Assembly (NCBI GenBank): GCA_022843905.1 | Contig: JALHMT010000001.1 | Coordinates: 186,001-250,000, forward strand | Origin: Rubrivivax sp. | Lineage (GTDB): Bacteria > Pseudomonadota > Gammaproteobacteria > Burkholderiales > Burkholderiaceae_C | Direction of reading: 5' to 3' | Length of the DNA stretch: 64,000 bases | Shown: one piece after another, positions 8,210 to 17,053 of the stretch | How the letters are laid out: every line of letters begins with the position of its first letter | Position numbering within the stretch: position 1 is the stretch's first letter | Made by a program: the position numbers and the translations under genes | Notes under the pieces: generated by a model | The model's database searches: none | Told to the model about the DNA's origin: nothing | The model's input: only the letters and a program-made list of their open reading frames with translations

Positions 8210-9151
8210 ATGTTCAAGTTCCTCCTACGCCGTCTCGCGTCGACGATCCCGGTCCTGCTGATCGTCTCCGTGCTCGTCTTCCTGATGCTGCGGCTGACGC
8301 CCGGCGATCCGGCGGCCGTGCTCGCGGGTGACGCCGCCACCACCGAGCAGATCGCCCAGATCCGCACCGGTCTGGGGCTGGACCGTTCCATCCCCGAGCA
8401 GTTCTTCATCTGGTTCGGCCACGTGATGACCGGCGACCTCGGCCAGTCCTTCTATTACAAGACCGATGTCACCACCCTGATCGGGCAGCGCATGGAGCCG
8501 ACGCTGTCGCTGGCCCTGGTCACCATCACGATCGCGGTGCTGGTGGCCGTGCCGCTGGGCGTGCTGGCGGCCTGGCGCTTCGGCGGCTGGCTCGACCGCG
8601 GCCTGATGGCGTTTTCGGTGCTGGGCTTTTCCATCCCCGTGTTCGTCACGGCCTACATCCTGATCTGGCTCGTCTCGCTCAAGCTGGGCTGGCTGCCGGT
8701 GCAGGGCTACAAGCGCATCGCCGACGGCGTGGGTCCGTGGCTGTATCACCTGACACTGCCGGCCATCACGCTGTCGCTGATCTACATCGCCTTGATCGCC
8801 CGTGTGACGCGCGCGTCGGTGCTCGAAACGCTGGGCGAGGACTACATCCGCACCGCGCGCGCCAAGGGCCTGCCCGAGTCCACCGTGCTGATGCGCCACG
8901 CGCTGGCCAATGCGGCCGTGCCCATCATCACCGTCATCGGCATCGGCATCGCGCTGCTCATCGGCGGCGTGGTGGTGACCGAGTCGGTGTACGCCATCCC
9001 GGGCCTGGGGCGTCTCACGGTCGACGCCGTGCTGGCACGCGACTTTCCCACCATCCAGGGCGTGATCCTGCTGTTTTCCTTCATCTACGTGATGGTCAAC
9101 CTGCTGGTCGACCTGTCCTACGTGTTCTTCGACCCGCGCATTCGATACTGA
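8210..9151 (+). CDS. ABC transporter permease, DppB type
   Basis: A 313-aa inner-membrane permease. It begins MFKFLLRRLASTIPVLLIVSVLVFLML, followed by the typical periplasmic LTPGDPAAVLAG loop, then five further hydrophobic segments. The EAA-type coupling loop is visible at EDYIRTARAKGLPE. The stop codon overlaps the next ATG by one base (TGATG), so the two permeases are translationally coupled. The start at 8210 matches the family N-terminus; the frame stays open further upstream but that part is unlike the family. Confidence 0.92.
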   Translation: MFKFLLRRLASTIPVLLIVSVLVFLMLRLTPGDPAAVLAGDAATTEQIAQIRTGLGLDRSIPEQFFIWFGHVMTGDLGQSFYYKTDVTTLIGQRMEPTLSLALVTITIAVLVAVPLGVLAAWRFGGWLDRGLMAFSVLGFSIPVFVTAYILIWLVSLKLGWLPVQGYKRIADGVGPWLYHLTLPAITLSLIYIALIARVTRASVLETLGEDYIRTARAKGLPESTVLMRHALANAAVPIITVIGIGIALLIGGVVVTESVYAIPGLGRLTVDAVLARDFPTIQGVILLFSFIYVMVNLLVDLSYVFFDPRIRY

Positions 9152-10092
9152 TGAGCACTGCCGGAGATCAATCCAAGTTCGAGGCGCTGTCGGTCGAGTC
9201 GGCTACGGTCGTCACGCAACAGAGCGCGTGGGCCCGCGTGCGCCGCAACTGGAGCGTGCGCATCGGCGGCGTGGTGCTGGCGGTGCTGGTGCTCATCTCG
9301 CTCGCCGCGCCGTGGATGGGCACGGTCGATCCGTCGCTGTTCGACCCCGCCAGCCGCGATCTGCTGCCCGGCAAGGAAGGCGAGATCACCACGCTGGAAG
9401 GCGAGACGCTCAAGCACACCTTCCTGATGGGGTCCGACAGCTTCGGCCGAGACATCTACAGCCGCGTCATCTACGGCACGCGCGTGTCGCTCATCGTCGG
9501 CCTGTTCACCGCCGTGGTGGCGATGGCCTTCGGCATCGTGCTGGGACTGTGCTCGGGCTTCCTGCGCTGGCTGGACGGCCCGCTGATGCGCGTGATGGAC
9601 GGCGTGATGGCCATCCCCGCCATCCTCATCGCCATCGCGCTGGTCGCCATGTGGCGCGGCAGCCTGCTCACCGTGGTGATCGCGATCGCGATTCCCGAAA
9701 TACCTCGCGTCACGCGACTGGTGCGCTCGCTGGTGCTGTCCATCCGCGAAGAGCCCTATGTCGAGGCTGCCATCTCGCTGGGCACGCCCACCTGGCTGAT
9801 CATGTGGCGCCACATCCTGCCCAACACCGTGGCGCCGTTGGTGGTGCAGGGTACCTTCATCTGCGCCTCGGGCATCCTCGTCGAGGCCATTCTCAGCTTC
9901 CTCGGCGTGGGCCTGCCGCCCGACATTCCCACCTGGGGCAACGTGATGGCCGAGGGCCGCGCGCAGTTCACGCAGTACCCGCACAACATCTTCTTCCCCG
10001 GCATCTTCCTCGCGGTGACGGTGCTGGCGGTGAACATCCTGGGTGATGGGCTGCGCGACACGCTCGACCCCAAGATGGCCAAACGGGTATGA
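9151..10092 (+). CDS. ABC transporter permease, DppC type
   Basis: A 313-aa second permease of the importer. A polar N-terminus of about 30 residues precedes the first membrane segment (GGVVLAVLVLISLAAPW). The DppC-type periplasmic part contains HTFLMGSDSFGRDIYSRVIYG, and the EAA loop reads EEPYVEAAISLGTP. The start codon overlaps the dppB-like stop. After the stop, a copy of the dispersed stem-loop repeat separates it from the ATPase gene, so ATPase expression may be uncoupled from the permeases. Confidence 0.92.
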   Translation: MSTAGDQSKFEALSVESATVVTQQSAWARVRRNWSVRIGGVVLAVLVLISLAAPWMGTVDPSLFDPASRDLLPGKEGEITTLEGETLKHTFLMGSDSFGRDIYSRVIYGTRVSLIVGLFTAVVAMAFGIVLGLCSGFLRWLDGPLMRVMDGVMAIPAILIAIALVAMWRGSLLTVVIAIAIPEIPRVTRLVRSLVLSIREEPYVEAAISLGTPTWLIMWRHILPNTVAPLVVQGTFICASGILVEAILSFLGVGLPPDIPTWGNVMAEGRAQFTQYPHNIFFPGIFLAVTVLAVNILGDGLRDTLDPKMAKRV

Positions 10093-10094
10093 CG

Positions 10095-10178
10095 ACCACC
10101 CCCGTAGCGGCTTCGCCGCTCCCCCTCAAGGGGGCGACCCCAGCGGCCGGGCCAAGCCCGTCCGCGGCGTCCGCTTGA
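10095..10178 (+). repeat. Dispersed stem-loop repeat, copy A
   Basis: This copy sits between the DppC-like permease and the ATPase gene. It contains the stem AGCGGC-TTC-GCCGCT followed by CCCCC-TCAA-GGGGG and a diverged GC-rich tail ending CCGCTTGA. It matches copy B in order and spacing, with the first stem changed on both sides so that pairing is kept. Confidence 0.75.
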
Positions 10179-10203
10179 TGGGACAGTTCAGCATGGAATC
10201 GAG

Positions 10204-11823
10204 ATGAACAAGCCCCAAGGCCCGGTGCTCGAGGTCAAGAACCTCACCATCGCGCTGCCCTCGGGCGGCGACCGCTCGACCGCCGTGCAGAAGGTGAGCT
10301 TCACCGTCGGCCGCGGCGAGATCGTCTGCCTGGTGGGCGAGTCGGGCTCGGGCAAGTCGGTCATCGCGCAGAGCGTGATGGGTCTGCTGCCCAAGTCGCT
10401 GCCGGTGCTGGGCGGGCAGATCCTGCTCGAAGGCGAGGACATCACGCACGCGCCGCTGTCGCGCCTGCGTGAACTGCGCGCCACGCGCATGTCCATGATC
10501 TTCCAGGAGCCGATGACGGCGCTCAACCCGGTCATGACCTGCGGCGACCAGATCGACGAGGTGCTGGCCGAGCACACGAAGCTGTCGGCCGAAGAGCGTC
10601 GGCAGAAGGTGCTGAACATCATCCGCGAGGTGCTGCTGCCCGACCCCGAGCGCATGGTGGCCAGCTACCCGCACCAGCTGTCCGGGGGCCAGCGGCAGCG
10701 CATCATGATCGCCATGGCGCTGGTGCTCGAACCCGTGCTGCTGATCGCCGACGAGCCCACCACGGCACTGGACGTCACCACGCAGGCGCAGATCCTGAAG
10801 CTGGTGCTCGAGCTGCAGCACAAGCACGGCACCGGGGTGCTGTTCATCACGCACGACTTCGGCGTGGTGGCCGAGCTGGCGCACCGCGTGGCGGTGCTGC
10901 GGCTGGGCGACCTGGTGGAAGTGGGCGACAAGCACGACGTGCTGCAGCGACCGCAGCACGCCTACACGCGCATGCTGATCGGCGCCGTGCCCACGCTGCA
11001 CCTGGTCGAGCGTGCGTCCGATCCCTCGCAGCCCATCGTGCTGCAGACGAAGAAGCTGGAAAAGACCTACCAGGACAAGAGCTGGTTCGGCAAGAGCCGC
11101 ACGGTGCATGCCGCGCAGCAGGTCGACCTGGAGATCCGCCGCGGCCAGACGCTGGGCATCGTCGGCGAGTCGGGCTCGGGCAAGAGCACGGTGGCGCGCT
11201 GCATCGTGCGCCTGGTCGACCCCACCGGCGGGCAGGTGCTGCTGGGCCAGGACGACATCGCGATGATGTCGGCCAGCCAGCTGCGTCCGCTGCGCAAGCG
11301 CGTGCAGATCGTCTTCCAGGACCCCTACCGCTCATTGAACCCGCGCCGCACGGTGGGCGAAGCGCTCATCGAAGGGCCTGTCAACTACGGCATGGCGCGC
11401 AGTGCCGCGCTGCAGAAGGCCAAGGAGCTGCTGGCCCTGGTGCGCATGGACGCCAGCGCGATGGAGCGCTACCCGCACCAGTTCAGCGGCGGCCAGCGCC
11501 AGCGCATCTGCATCGCGCGCGCGCTGATGATGGACCCCGAGCTGCTCATCGCCGACGAGGCCGTCTCGGCGCTCGACGTCTCGGTTCAGGCCCAGGTGCT
11601 GCAGCTCTTCGAGGAGATCCGCGCCCGGCTGAACCTGGCGATGCTGTTCATCACGCACGACCTGCGCGTGGCCTCGCAGGTGTGCGACTTCCTGGCCGTG
11701 ATGTCCAAGGGCCAGGTCGTCGAGTACGGCCCGGCGCACCGGGTCTTCAGCGCGCCCGAGCACGAGTACACGAAGGCGCTCTTCGCTGCGGCGCCAGGCC
11801 GCGATTTCGCCTTCGGAGCGTGA
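10204..11823 (+). CDS. Fused double ATP-binding protein of the peptide ABC importer (DppD-DppF type)
   Basis: A 539-aa cytoplasmic ATPase with two complete nucleotide-binding domains in one chain. First domain: Walker A GESGSGKS, signature LSGGQRQRI, Walker [13 protein letters not shown]. Second domain (from about residue 285): Walker [10 protein letters not shown], signature [15 protein letters not shown], Walker [13 protein letters not shown]. Each ends with the family's ITHD switch histidine. This energises the two permeases encoded before it, completing an importer with the binding protein at 6564. Repeat copies flank the gene on both sides. Confidence 0.93.
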   Translation: MNKPQGPVLEVKNLTIALPSGGDRSTAVQKVSFTVGRGEIVCLVGESGSGKSVIAQSVMGLLPKSLPVLGGQILLEGEDITHAPLSRLRELRATRMSMIFQEPMTALNPVMTCGDQIDEVLAEHTKLSAEERRQKVLNIIREVLLPDPERMVASYPHQLSGGQRQRIMIAMALVLEPVLLIADEPTTALDVTTQAQILKLVLELQHKHGTGVLFITHDFGVVAELAHRVAVLRLGDLVEVGDKHDVLQRPQHAYTRMLIGAVPTLHLVERASDPSQPIVLQTKKLEKTYQDKSWFGKSRTVHAAQQVDLEIRRGQTLGIVGESGSGKSTVARCIVRLVDPTGGQVLLGQDDIAMMSASQLRPLRKRVQIVFQDPYRSLNPRRTVGEALIEGPVNYGMARSAALQKAKELLALVRMDASAMERYPHQFSGGQRQRICIARALMMDPELLIADEAVSALDVSVQAQVLQLFEEIRARLNLAMLFITHDLRVASQVCDFLAVMSKGQVVEYGPAHRVFSAPEHEYTKALFAAAPGRDFAFGA

Positions 11824-11827
11824 TGGG

Positions 11828-11913
11828 ACCACCCCCGAAGCGCCTTCGGCGCTCCCCCTCAAGGGGGCGCCGCTGGCAGACCGGCAGAGCCGGATCTGCG
11901 GCGGCCGCTTGAG
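11828..11913 (+). repeat. Dispersed stem-loop repeat, copy B
   Basis: It lies between the double ATPase gene and the deacetylase gene. Stem 1 is AGCGCC-TTC-GGCGCT, stem 2 CCCCC-TCAA-GGGGG, stem 3 CCGGC-AGA-GCCGG, ending GGCCGCTTGA. It has the same order as copy A, with compensating changes in stem 1. Confidence 0.8.
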
Positions 11914-11939
11914 GCCCATGACTTCCGGAGAGCGCTGAA

Positions 11940-12980
11940 GTGCATGCCTGGTATTCGTCGCACCACCTGGCGCACCACGGCCACGGTGAGCTGATCGGCG
12001 GCGAGCTGCTGGCCGGCTTCGAGCTGCCGGTGCGCGCCGAGCGTGTGCGTGACGCCTTCGTGGCAGCCGACCTGGGCGAGGTGCTGACACCCGCCGATGC
12101 CGGCCTGCAGCCCATCCTGGCCGTGCACGATGCGCGCTACGTCGCCTTCCTGCAGAGTGCGTGGGCCGAGTGGCGGGCGCTCGGCCGCACGCACCCGGCG
12201 CTGGGCATGGTCTGGCACGCCGGCCTGGGGCTGCCGCGAGAGGAGCCGCGCCACATCGAAGGCAAGCTGGGCTTCTATTCGATCGACGCTGGCTGCGCCA
12301 TCGTCGAAGGCACCTGGGAAGCCGCCTACTGGAGCGCGCAGTGCGCCGTCGCCGGCGCGCAGTCGCTGCAGCGCGGCGAGGCCACGGCGCTGGCCGTGTG
12401 CCGGCCGCCCGGCCATCACGCGGCTGCGGCGCTGATGGGCGGCTACTGCTACCTGAACAACGCCGCCATCGCGGCGCAGATGCTGCTGGCCACGCACGGC
12501 CCGCGCGTGGGCGTGCTCGACATCGACTACCACCACGGCAACGGCACGCAGGCCATCTTCTGGCAGCGCGACGACGTGTTCTTCACCAGCCTGCACGCCG
12601 ACCCGCACGACGACTACCCCTACCTCAGCGGCCATGCCAGCGAAGAGGGCGAGGGCGCCGGCCATGGTCATACGCTGAACCTGCCGCTGCCTGCAGGCAC
12701 CACGGCGCCGGCCTACCTGGCGGCGCTGGAAGTCGCCATCGACGCCACGTTGCAGCGCGGCTGCCGCGCCGTCGTCGTGTCGCTGGGCGTGGACACCTTC
12801 GAGCGCGACCCGATCTCGAAGTTCAAGCTCGCCATGCCCGACTACCTGGAGATCGGCCGCCGACTGCGGCGCCTGCGTGCGGCGGGCGTGCCGCTGCTCT
12901 TCGTCTTCGAGGGCGGCTACGCCACCGACGAAGTGGGCAGCAATGCGGTCAACGTGCTGGTGGGCCTGGAACGGGGCTGA
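11940..12980 (+). CDS. Histone-deacetylase-family amidohydrolase (acetylpolyamine or acyl-amide hydrolase)
   Basis: A 346-aa zinc deacetylase of the bacterial class II HDAC-like/acetylpolyamine amidohydrolase family. Catalytic marks are PPGHHAAAALMGGYCYLNNAAIAA (the tandem general-base His), DIDYHHGNGTQAIFW (zinc ligands Asp and His), SLHADPHDDYPY, and SLGVDTFERDP for the other zinc Asp. FEGGYATDEVG near the end carries the family's GGY. The start is GTG at 11940 with GGAG upstream, giving the family N-terminus HAWYSSHH. These enzymes remove acyl groups from polyamines or lysine-like amines; next to amidases, a role in stripping an N-acyl group from the imported compound is an inference. Confidence 0.9.
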   Translation: MHAWYSSHHLAHHGHGELIGGELLAGFELPVRAERVRDAFVAADLGEVLTPADAGLQPILAVHDARYVAFLQSAWAEWRALGRTHPALGMVWHAGLGLPREEPRHIEGKLGFYSIDAGCAIVEGTWEAAYWSAQCAVAGAQSLQRGEATALAVCRPPGHHAAAALMGGYCYLNNAAIAAQMLLATHGPRVGVLDIDYHHGNGTQAIFWQRDDVFFTSLHADPHDDYPYLSGHASEEGEGAGHGHTLNLPLPAGTTAPAYLAALEVAIDATLQRGCRAVVVSLGVDTFERDPISKFKLAMPDYLEIGRRLRRLRAAGVPLLFVFEGGYATDEVGSNAVNVLVGLERG

Positions 12981-13036
12981 GCAGACCGGCGGGCGCTTTC
13001 AGAATTCGAATCAGCGAACACAGCAGAGAACCTTCC

Positions 13037-14536
13037 ATGACCCGCATCCTCATCGCCGGCTACCAGCACGAGACCAACACCTTCGCGCCCAGCCTGGCCG
13101 ACTGGGCCGCGTTCACGCGCGGCGACTCCTTCCCCGCCTTCATGCGCGGGCCCGAGATGCAGGCCCAGCTCACCGGCATCAACATCCCGGTGGCCGGTGT
13201 CATCGACGCCGCCAGGCGCCACGGCTGGACACTGGTGCCCTCGTGCTGGGCCGGCGCCATCCCGTCGAGCTACGTCACGAAGGACGCCTTCGAGCGCATC
13301 GCCGCGGCGCTGTGCGAAGACGTGATCGCCGCGCGCGCCGGCGGCCTCGACGGCGTCTACCTCGACCTGCACGGCGCCGCCGTTGCCGAAAATGCCGACG
13401 ACAGCGAGGGCGAGCTGATCTCGCGCGTGCGCGCCCTGGTCGGGCCCGACATCCCCATCGTCTGCAGCCTCGACCTGCACGCCAACGTCACGCAGCGCAT
13501 GCTGCGAGAGGCCGACGCGCTGGTGTCCTACCGCACCTACCCGCACGTCGACATGGCGGCCACCGGCGAGCTGGCGGCCGAGCTGCTGGCGCGCCGCCTG
13601 AAGGTCGGCAGGAAGGAGCCGATGCACGCGCGCCGCCTGCCCTTCCTGATCCCGCTGAACGCGCAGAGCACCTGGATGGAGCCGGCCAAGTCGCTGTACG
13701 ACGAGCTCATCGCGCTGGACCGCACGCACGGCACGGTGCTGAGCTTCTGCATGGGCTTCCCGGCCAGCGACTTCGAGGAATGCGCACCGATGGTGTGGGG
13801 CCACGGCGAGGCCGCGCAGCGCGCGGTCGAAGCGCTCTACGCACGCGTGGCCGAGCCCACGCAATGGCGGCTCGACATCCTGCCCGCGCGCGAGGCCGTG
13901 GTGCAGGCGCTGGCGCTGGCCGAAGGGGTGTCCAGGCCGGTGGTCGTCGCCGACACGCAGGACAACCCGGGCGCCGGGGGCGACAGCAACACCACCGGCA
14001 TGCTGCACGCGCTGCTGGCGCAGGGCGCGGGCAAGCGCTTCCCGGGCCAGGTGGCGCTGGGCCTGATGTACGACGCGGCCGCCGCACGCGCGGCCACCGA
14101 AGCCGGCGTCGGTGCCGAGCTCGAACTGGCGCTGGGCACGGCGGTGCCCACCTTCACCGGCCAGCCCAGCGACCCGCCCGTGCGCGGCCGCTTCAAGGTC
14201 GTGGCACTCAGCGACGGCGTCTGCACGCTGACCGGGCCGATGATGCGTGGGCTGACCGTCAAGCTCGGCCCCAGCGCCTGCCTCGAGATCGACGGCGTGC
14301 GCATCGCCGTGGTCAGCGGCAAGAAGCAGCTGCTCGACCGCGAGCTGATCCGCATGGTGGGACTGCACGCCGAGCAGATGCGCATCGTGGTGGTGAAGAG
14401 CAGCAACCACTTCCGCGCCGACTTCACGCCCATCGCCAGCCACGTGCTGGTGGCCAAGGCCGCCGGGCCGATGGCCGCCGACCCGGCCGACCTGCCGTGG
14501 CGCAAGCTGCCGGCGTCGATCAGGCGCAGGCCTTGA
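13037..14536 (+). CDS. M81 family metallopeptidase (MlrC-like), canonical copy
   Basis: A 499-aa M81/MlrC-family enzyme. It starts MTRILIAGYQHETNTFAP and carries YLDLHGAAVAENADDSEGELISRVR, the intact CSLDLHANVT metal-site segment, YRTYPHVDMA and DNPGAGGDSNTTGMLHALL. It is related to, but clearly diverged from, the copy at 4981, which lacks DLHAN. No signal peptide is seen, so it would act in the cytoplasm on an imported substrate. It lies 56 bases after the deacetylase gene. A repeat copy follows before the exporter gene. Confidence 0.88.
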   Translation: MTRILIAGYQHETNTFAPSLADWAAFTRGDSFPAFMRGPEMQAQLTGINIPVAGVIDAARRHGWTLVPSCWAGAIPSSYVTKDAFERIAAALCEDVIAARAGGLDGVYLDLHGAAVAENADDSEGELISRVRALVGPDIPIVCSLDLHANVTQRMLREADALVSYRTYPHVDMAATGELAAELLARRLKVGRKEPMHARRLPFLIPLNAQSTWMEPAKSLYDELIALDRTHGTVLSFCMGFPASDFEECAPMVWGHGEAAQRAVEALYARVAEPTQWRLDILPAREAVVQALALAEGVSRPVVVADTQDNPGAGGDSNTTGMLHALLAQGAGKRFPGQVALGLMYDAAAARAATEAGVGAELELALGTAVPTFTGQPSDPPVRGRFKVVALSDGVCTLTGPMMRGLTVKLGPSACLEIDGVRIAVVSGKKQLLDRELIRMVGLHAEQMRIVVVKSSNHFRADFTPIASHVLVAKAAGPMAADPADLPWRKLPASIRRRP

Positions 14537-14555
14537 CCCCCGCGCCTGGCCGGAC

Positions 14556-14646
14556 CGAGCGGCCGCCGCGGATCCGGCGCCGCCGGTCCGCCCGCCGCGT
14601 CCCCTTGAGGGGAAGGCGGCGTCTGGTCGCTTCGGGGATGGGCTTC
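14556..14646 (-). repeat. Dispersed stem-loop repeat, copy C (inverted)
   Basis: Read on the minus strand it runs CATCCCCGAAGCGACC, then CCCCTCAAGGGG, then GGACCGGCGGCGCCGG and ATCCGCGGCGGCCGCT. This is the same order as copy B with the first stem rearranged. It sits between the second M81 gene and the EamA gene. Confidence 0.75.
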
Positions 14647-14651
14647 TTCCC

Positions 14652-15581
14652 ATGCGCGTTGCGCTGATCCCGCCGCTGCTGGCGGTCTGCTGGGGCCTCA
14701 ACTGGCCGGTCGTGAAGGTCGTGCTGGGCACGCTGCCGCCCTTCAGCTTCCGCTGCATCGGCCTGGGCGGCGGCGCGCTGCTGCTGTTGCTGATCGCCAA
14801 GGCCAGGGGTCAGGACCTCTGGCCGCAGCGGGGTGCCTGGCCCGGCATCCTGGTCGGTGGCTTGCTGTCGGTGGTGGTGTTCAACTTCTGCACCGTGTTC
14901 GCGCAACTCAGCACCAGCACCTCGCGCGCCACCGTGCTCACCTACACGATGCCGATGATGGCCGCGTTGCTGGCCTGGATGGTGCTGGGTGAACGTCCGG
15001 GACGCCGCGCCGGCGTCTCGCTGCTGCTGGGCAGCACGGGCATCGCCGTGCTGGCCTGGCCGGTGCTGCGGGGGTTGGCCGGCGGGCAGGGCGCGGGCCC
15101 GGTCGGCTCGGTGTGGGGCCTGGTCTTCCCGCTGCTCGCCGCCTTGGGCTGGGCTGCCGGCACGGTGGCCGCCAAGCGCTGGCCGCCGCAGGGCGACCGC
15201 ATCGTCTTCACCGCCTGGCAACTCGCGATGGGCGGCGTGGTGGGCGGCGTGGCCGCGCTGCTGAGCGGCGAAAGCCTGCCCGCGGTGTGGCCACCGCAGG
15301 TGATCGTGGCGGTGCTCTACCACGTGGTCATTGCCACGGCGCTGGCCTACGTCTGGTGGTACCAGCTGCTCTCCGTCACCTCCGCCACCGTGTCGGCGTT
15401 GACCACGCTGGCCGTGCCCGTGGTGGGCGTGATCGGCGCGATGATCCTGGTGGGCGAGCGGCCCGGCCCGCTGGACCTGCTGGGATTCGCGCTGGTGCTG
15501 GGCGGCGCGGCTGCGGTGATCCTGCAGCCGCGCCGGGCCGTGCCGCTGGATGCAGCCGAAGGCACGGTTCGCGGACCATGA
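14652..15581 (+). CDS. EamA/DMT-family transporter
   Basis: A 309-aa inner-membrane protein with about ten hydrophobic segments in two EamA repeats. It starts MRVALIPPLLAVCWGLNWPVVKVVL, the usual opening of the family. The second repeat begins near residue 155 (VWGLVFPLLAALGWAAGTVAAKR). The short loop LGERPGRR after a membrane helix is repeated as VGERPGP, as expected for the internal duplication. DMT transporters usually export amino acids or metabolites. Placed between M81 and amidase genes, it may remove an end product; the substrate is unknown. Confidence 0.9.
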   Translation: MRVALIPPLLAVCWGLNWPVVKVVLGTLPPFSFRCIGLGGGALLLLLIAKARGQDLWPQRGAWPGILVGGLLSVVVFNFCTVFAQLSTSTSRATVLTYTMPMMAALLAWMVLGERPGRRAGVSLLLGSTGIAVLAWPVLRGLAGGQGAGPVGSVWGLVFPLLAALGWAAGTVAAKRWPPQGDRIVFTAWQLAMGGVVGGVAALLSGESLPAVWPPQVIVAVLYHVVIATALAYVWWYQLLSVTSATVSALTTLAVPVVGVIGAMILVGERPGPLDLLGFALVLGGAAAVILQPRRAVPLDAAEGTVRGP

Positions 15582-15625
15582 TGCGGCCGATGACGCGGCC
15601 CTTGAAACCCCCGACAGGAGACGGC

Positions 15626-17053
15626 ATGACCTCACCCACCCACCTCGCTGACTGCAGCGCCACGCAGCTGCTGGCGCACTACCGGGCTGGCCAGGCCTCG
15701 CCGCTGGAGGCCACGCAGGCGGTGCTGGCGCGCATCGACGCGCTCAACCCCGAGCTGAAGGCTTTCTGCCTGGTCGCCCACGAGTCGGCGCTGGCCGCGG
15801 CGCGCGACAGCACGGCGCGCTGGAAGACGGGCGCCACGCTGGGGCCGCTGGACGGCGTGCCGGTGTCGATCAAGGACCTCATCCTCACGCGCGGCTGGCC
15901 CACGCGGCGCGGCAGCCGCACGGTCGACCCCGACCAGCCCTGGGACGTCGACGCCCCTGCCGTGGCGCGACTGCGCGAGTCTGGCGCGGTGCTGCTGGGC
16001 AAGACGGCCACGCCCGAGTTCGGCTGCAAGGGCGAGACCAACTCTCCGCTCACCGGCCTCACGCGCAACCCCTGGAACCTTGCGAAGACGCCCGGTGGTT
16101 CCTCGGGCGGTGCCGCTGCCGCCGTGGCCGCCGGCATGGGCCCGCTGGCCGTGGGCACCGACGGCGCCGGCAGCGTGCGCATTCCGGCGGCCTTCTGCGG
16201 CAACGTGGGCCTCAAGCCCAGCTTCGGCCGCGTGCCGGCCTATCCGCTGTCACCCTTCGGCACCGTGGCCCACCTGGGACCGCACGCGATGGGCGTGGAA
16301 GACGTGGCGCTGGCGCTGAACGTGCTGTCGCGCCCCGACGCGCGCGACTGGACCTCGCTGCCGCCCGACCCGCGCGACTACACCGTGGGCCTGCACAACG
16401 GCCTGCGCGGTCTGCGCGTGGCCTACTCGCCGCGCCTGGGCCATGTGAAGAACCTGCACCCGGAAATCGAAGCCGCGGTCGACGCCGCCGTGCGGCAGCT
16501 GCAGGTCCTGGGCGCCCACGTCGAGCAGATCGACCCCGGCTTCGCCGACCCGCTCGACATCTGCACCGACCTCTGGTTCGCAGGCGCCTTCACGGTCTGG
16601 AGCGGCCTCACGCCGGAGCAGCAGGCCGTGGCCGACCCCGACTTCCGCGCTGAGGCCATGATCGGCGCCACCAAGACGGCGCTGCATCTGCAGCAGACGG
16701 CCATGCGGCGCGGCGCGCTCGGCTCGTACATGCGGCAGTTCATGCAGCGCTGGGACCTGCTGGTGACGCCCAGCGTGGCGGTGCCGGCCTTCGACGTGCG
16801 CGAAGCCGGTGCGATGGCCATGACGCCCGAGGCCATGCTCGGCTGGACCCCCTACAGCTACCCCTTCAACCTCACGCAGCAGCCCGCCATCAGCGTGCCC
16901 TGCGGCCTCACGAAGGACGGCCTGCCCATCGGCCTGCAGCTGGTGGGCGCCATGTTCGACGATGCGATGGTGCTGCGTGCCGCGCGGGCCTTCGAGTCGG
17001 CCTGCCCCATCCCCCGGCCCAGCCTGTCCTGGGCGAAAGGACTTGCCCGATGA
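15626..17053 (+). CDS. Amidase-signature enzyme 1
   Basis: A 475-aa amidase-signature hydrolase. The Ser-cisSer-Lys triad is intact: Lys in VPVSIKDLILTRG, cis-Ser in PGGSSGGAAAAVAAG, nucleophile Ser in GTDGAGSVRIPAAFCG. No signal peptide. The start at 15626 follows ACAGGAG. Its stop overlaps the next gene's ATG (ATGA), so amidases 1 and 2 are coupled. The family hydrolyses carboxamides, peptides' C-terminal amides, acylureas or Glu-tRNA; with no gatB or gatC partner here it is a catabolic amidase rather than GatA. Confidence 0.9.
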   Translation: MTSPTHLADCSATQLLAHYRAGQASPLEATQAVLARIDALNPELKAFCLVAHESALAAARDSTARWKTGATLGPLDGVPVSIKDLILTRGWPTRRGSRTVDPDQPWDVDAPAVARLRESGAVLLGKTATPEFGCKGETNSPLTGLTRNPWNLAKTPGGSSGGAAAAVAAGMGPLAVGTDGAGSVRIPAAFCGNVGLKPSFGRVPAYPLSPFGTVAHLGPHAMGVEDVALALNVLSRPDARDWTSLPPDPRDYTVGLHNGLRGLRVAYSPRLGHVKNLHPEIEAAVDAAVRQLQVLGAHVEQIDPGFADPLDICTDLWFAGAFTVWSGLTPEQQAVADPDFRAEAMIGATKTALHLQQTAMRRGALGSYMRQFMQRWDLLVTPSVAVPAFDVREAGAMAMTPEAMLGWTPYSYPFNLTQQPAISVPCGLTKDGLPIGLQLVGAMFDDAMVLRAARAFESACPIPRPSLSWAKGLAR

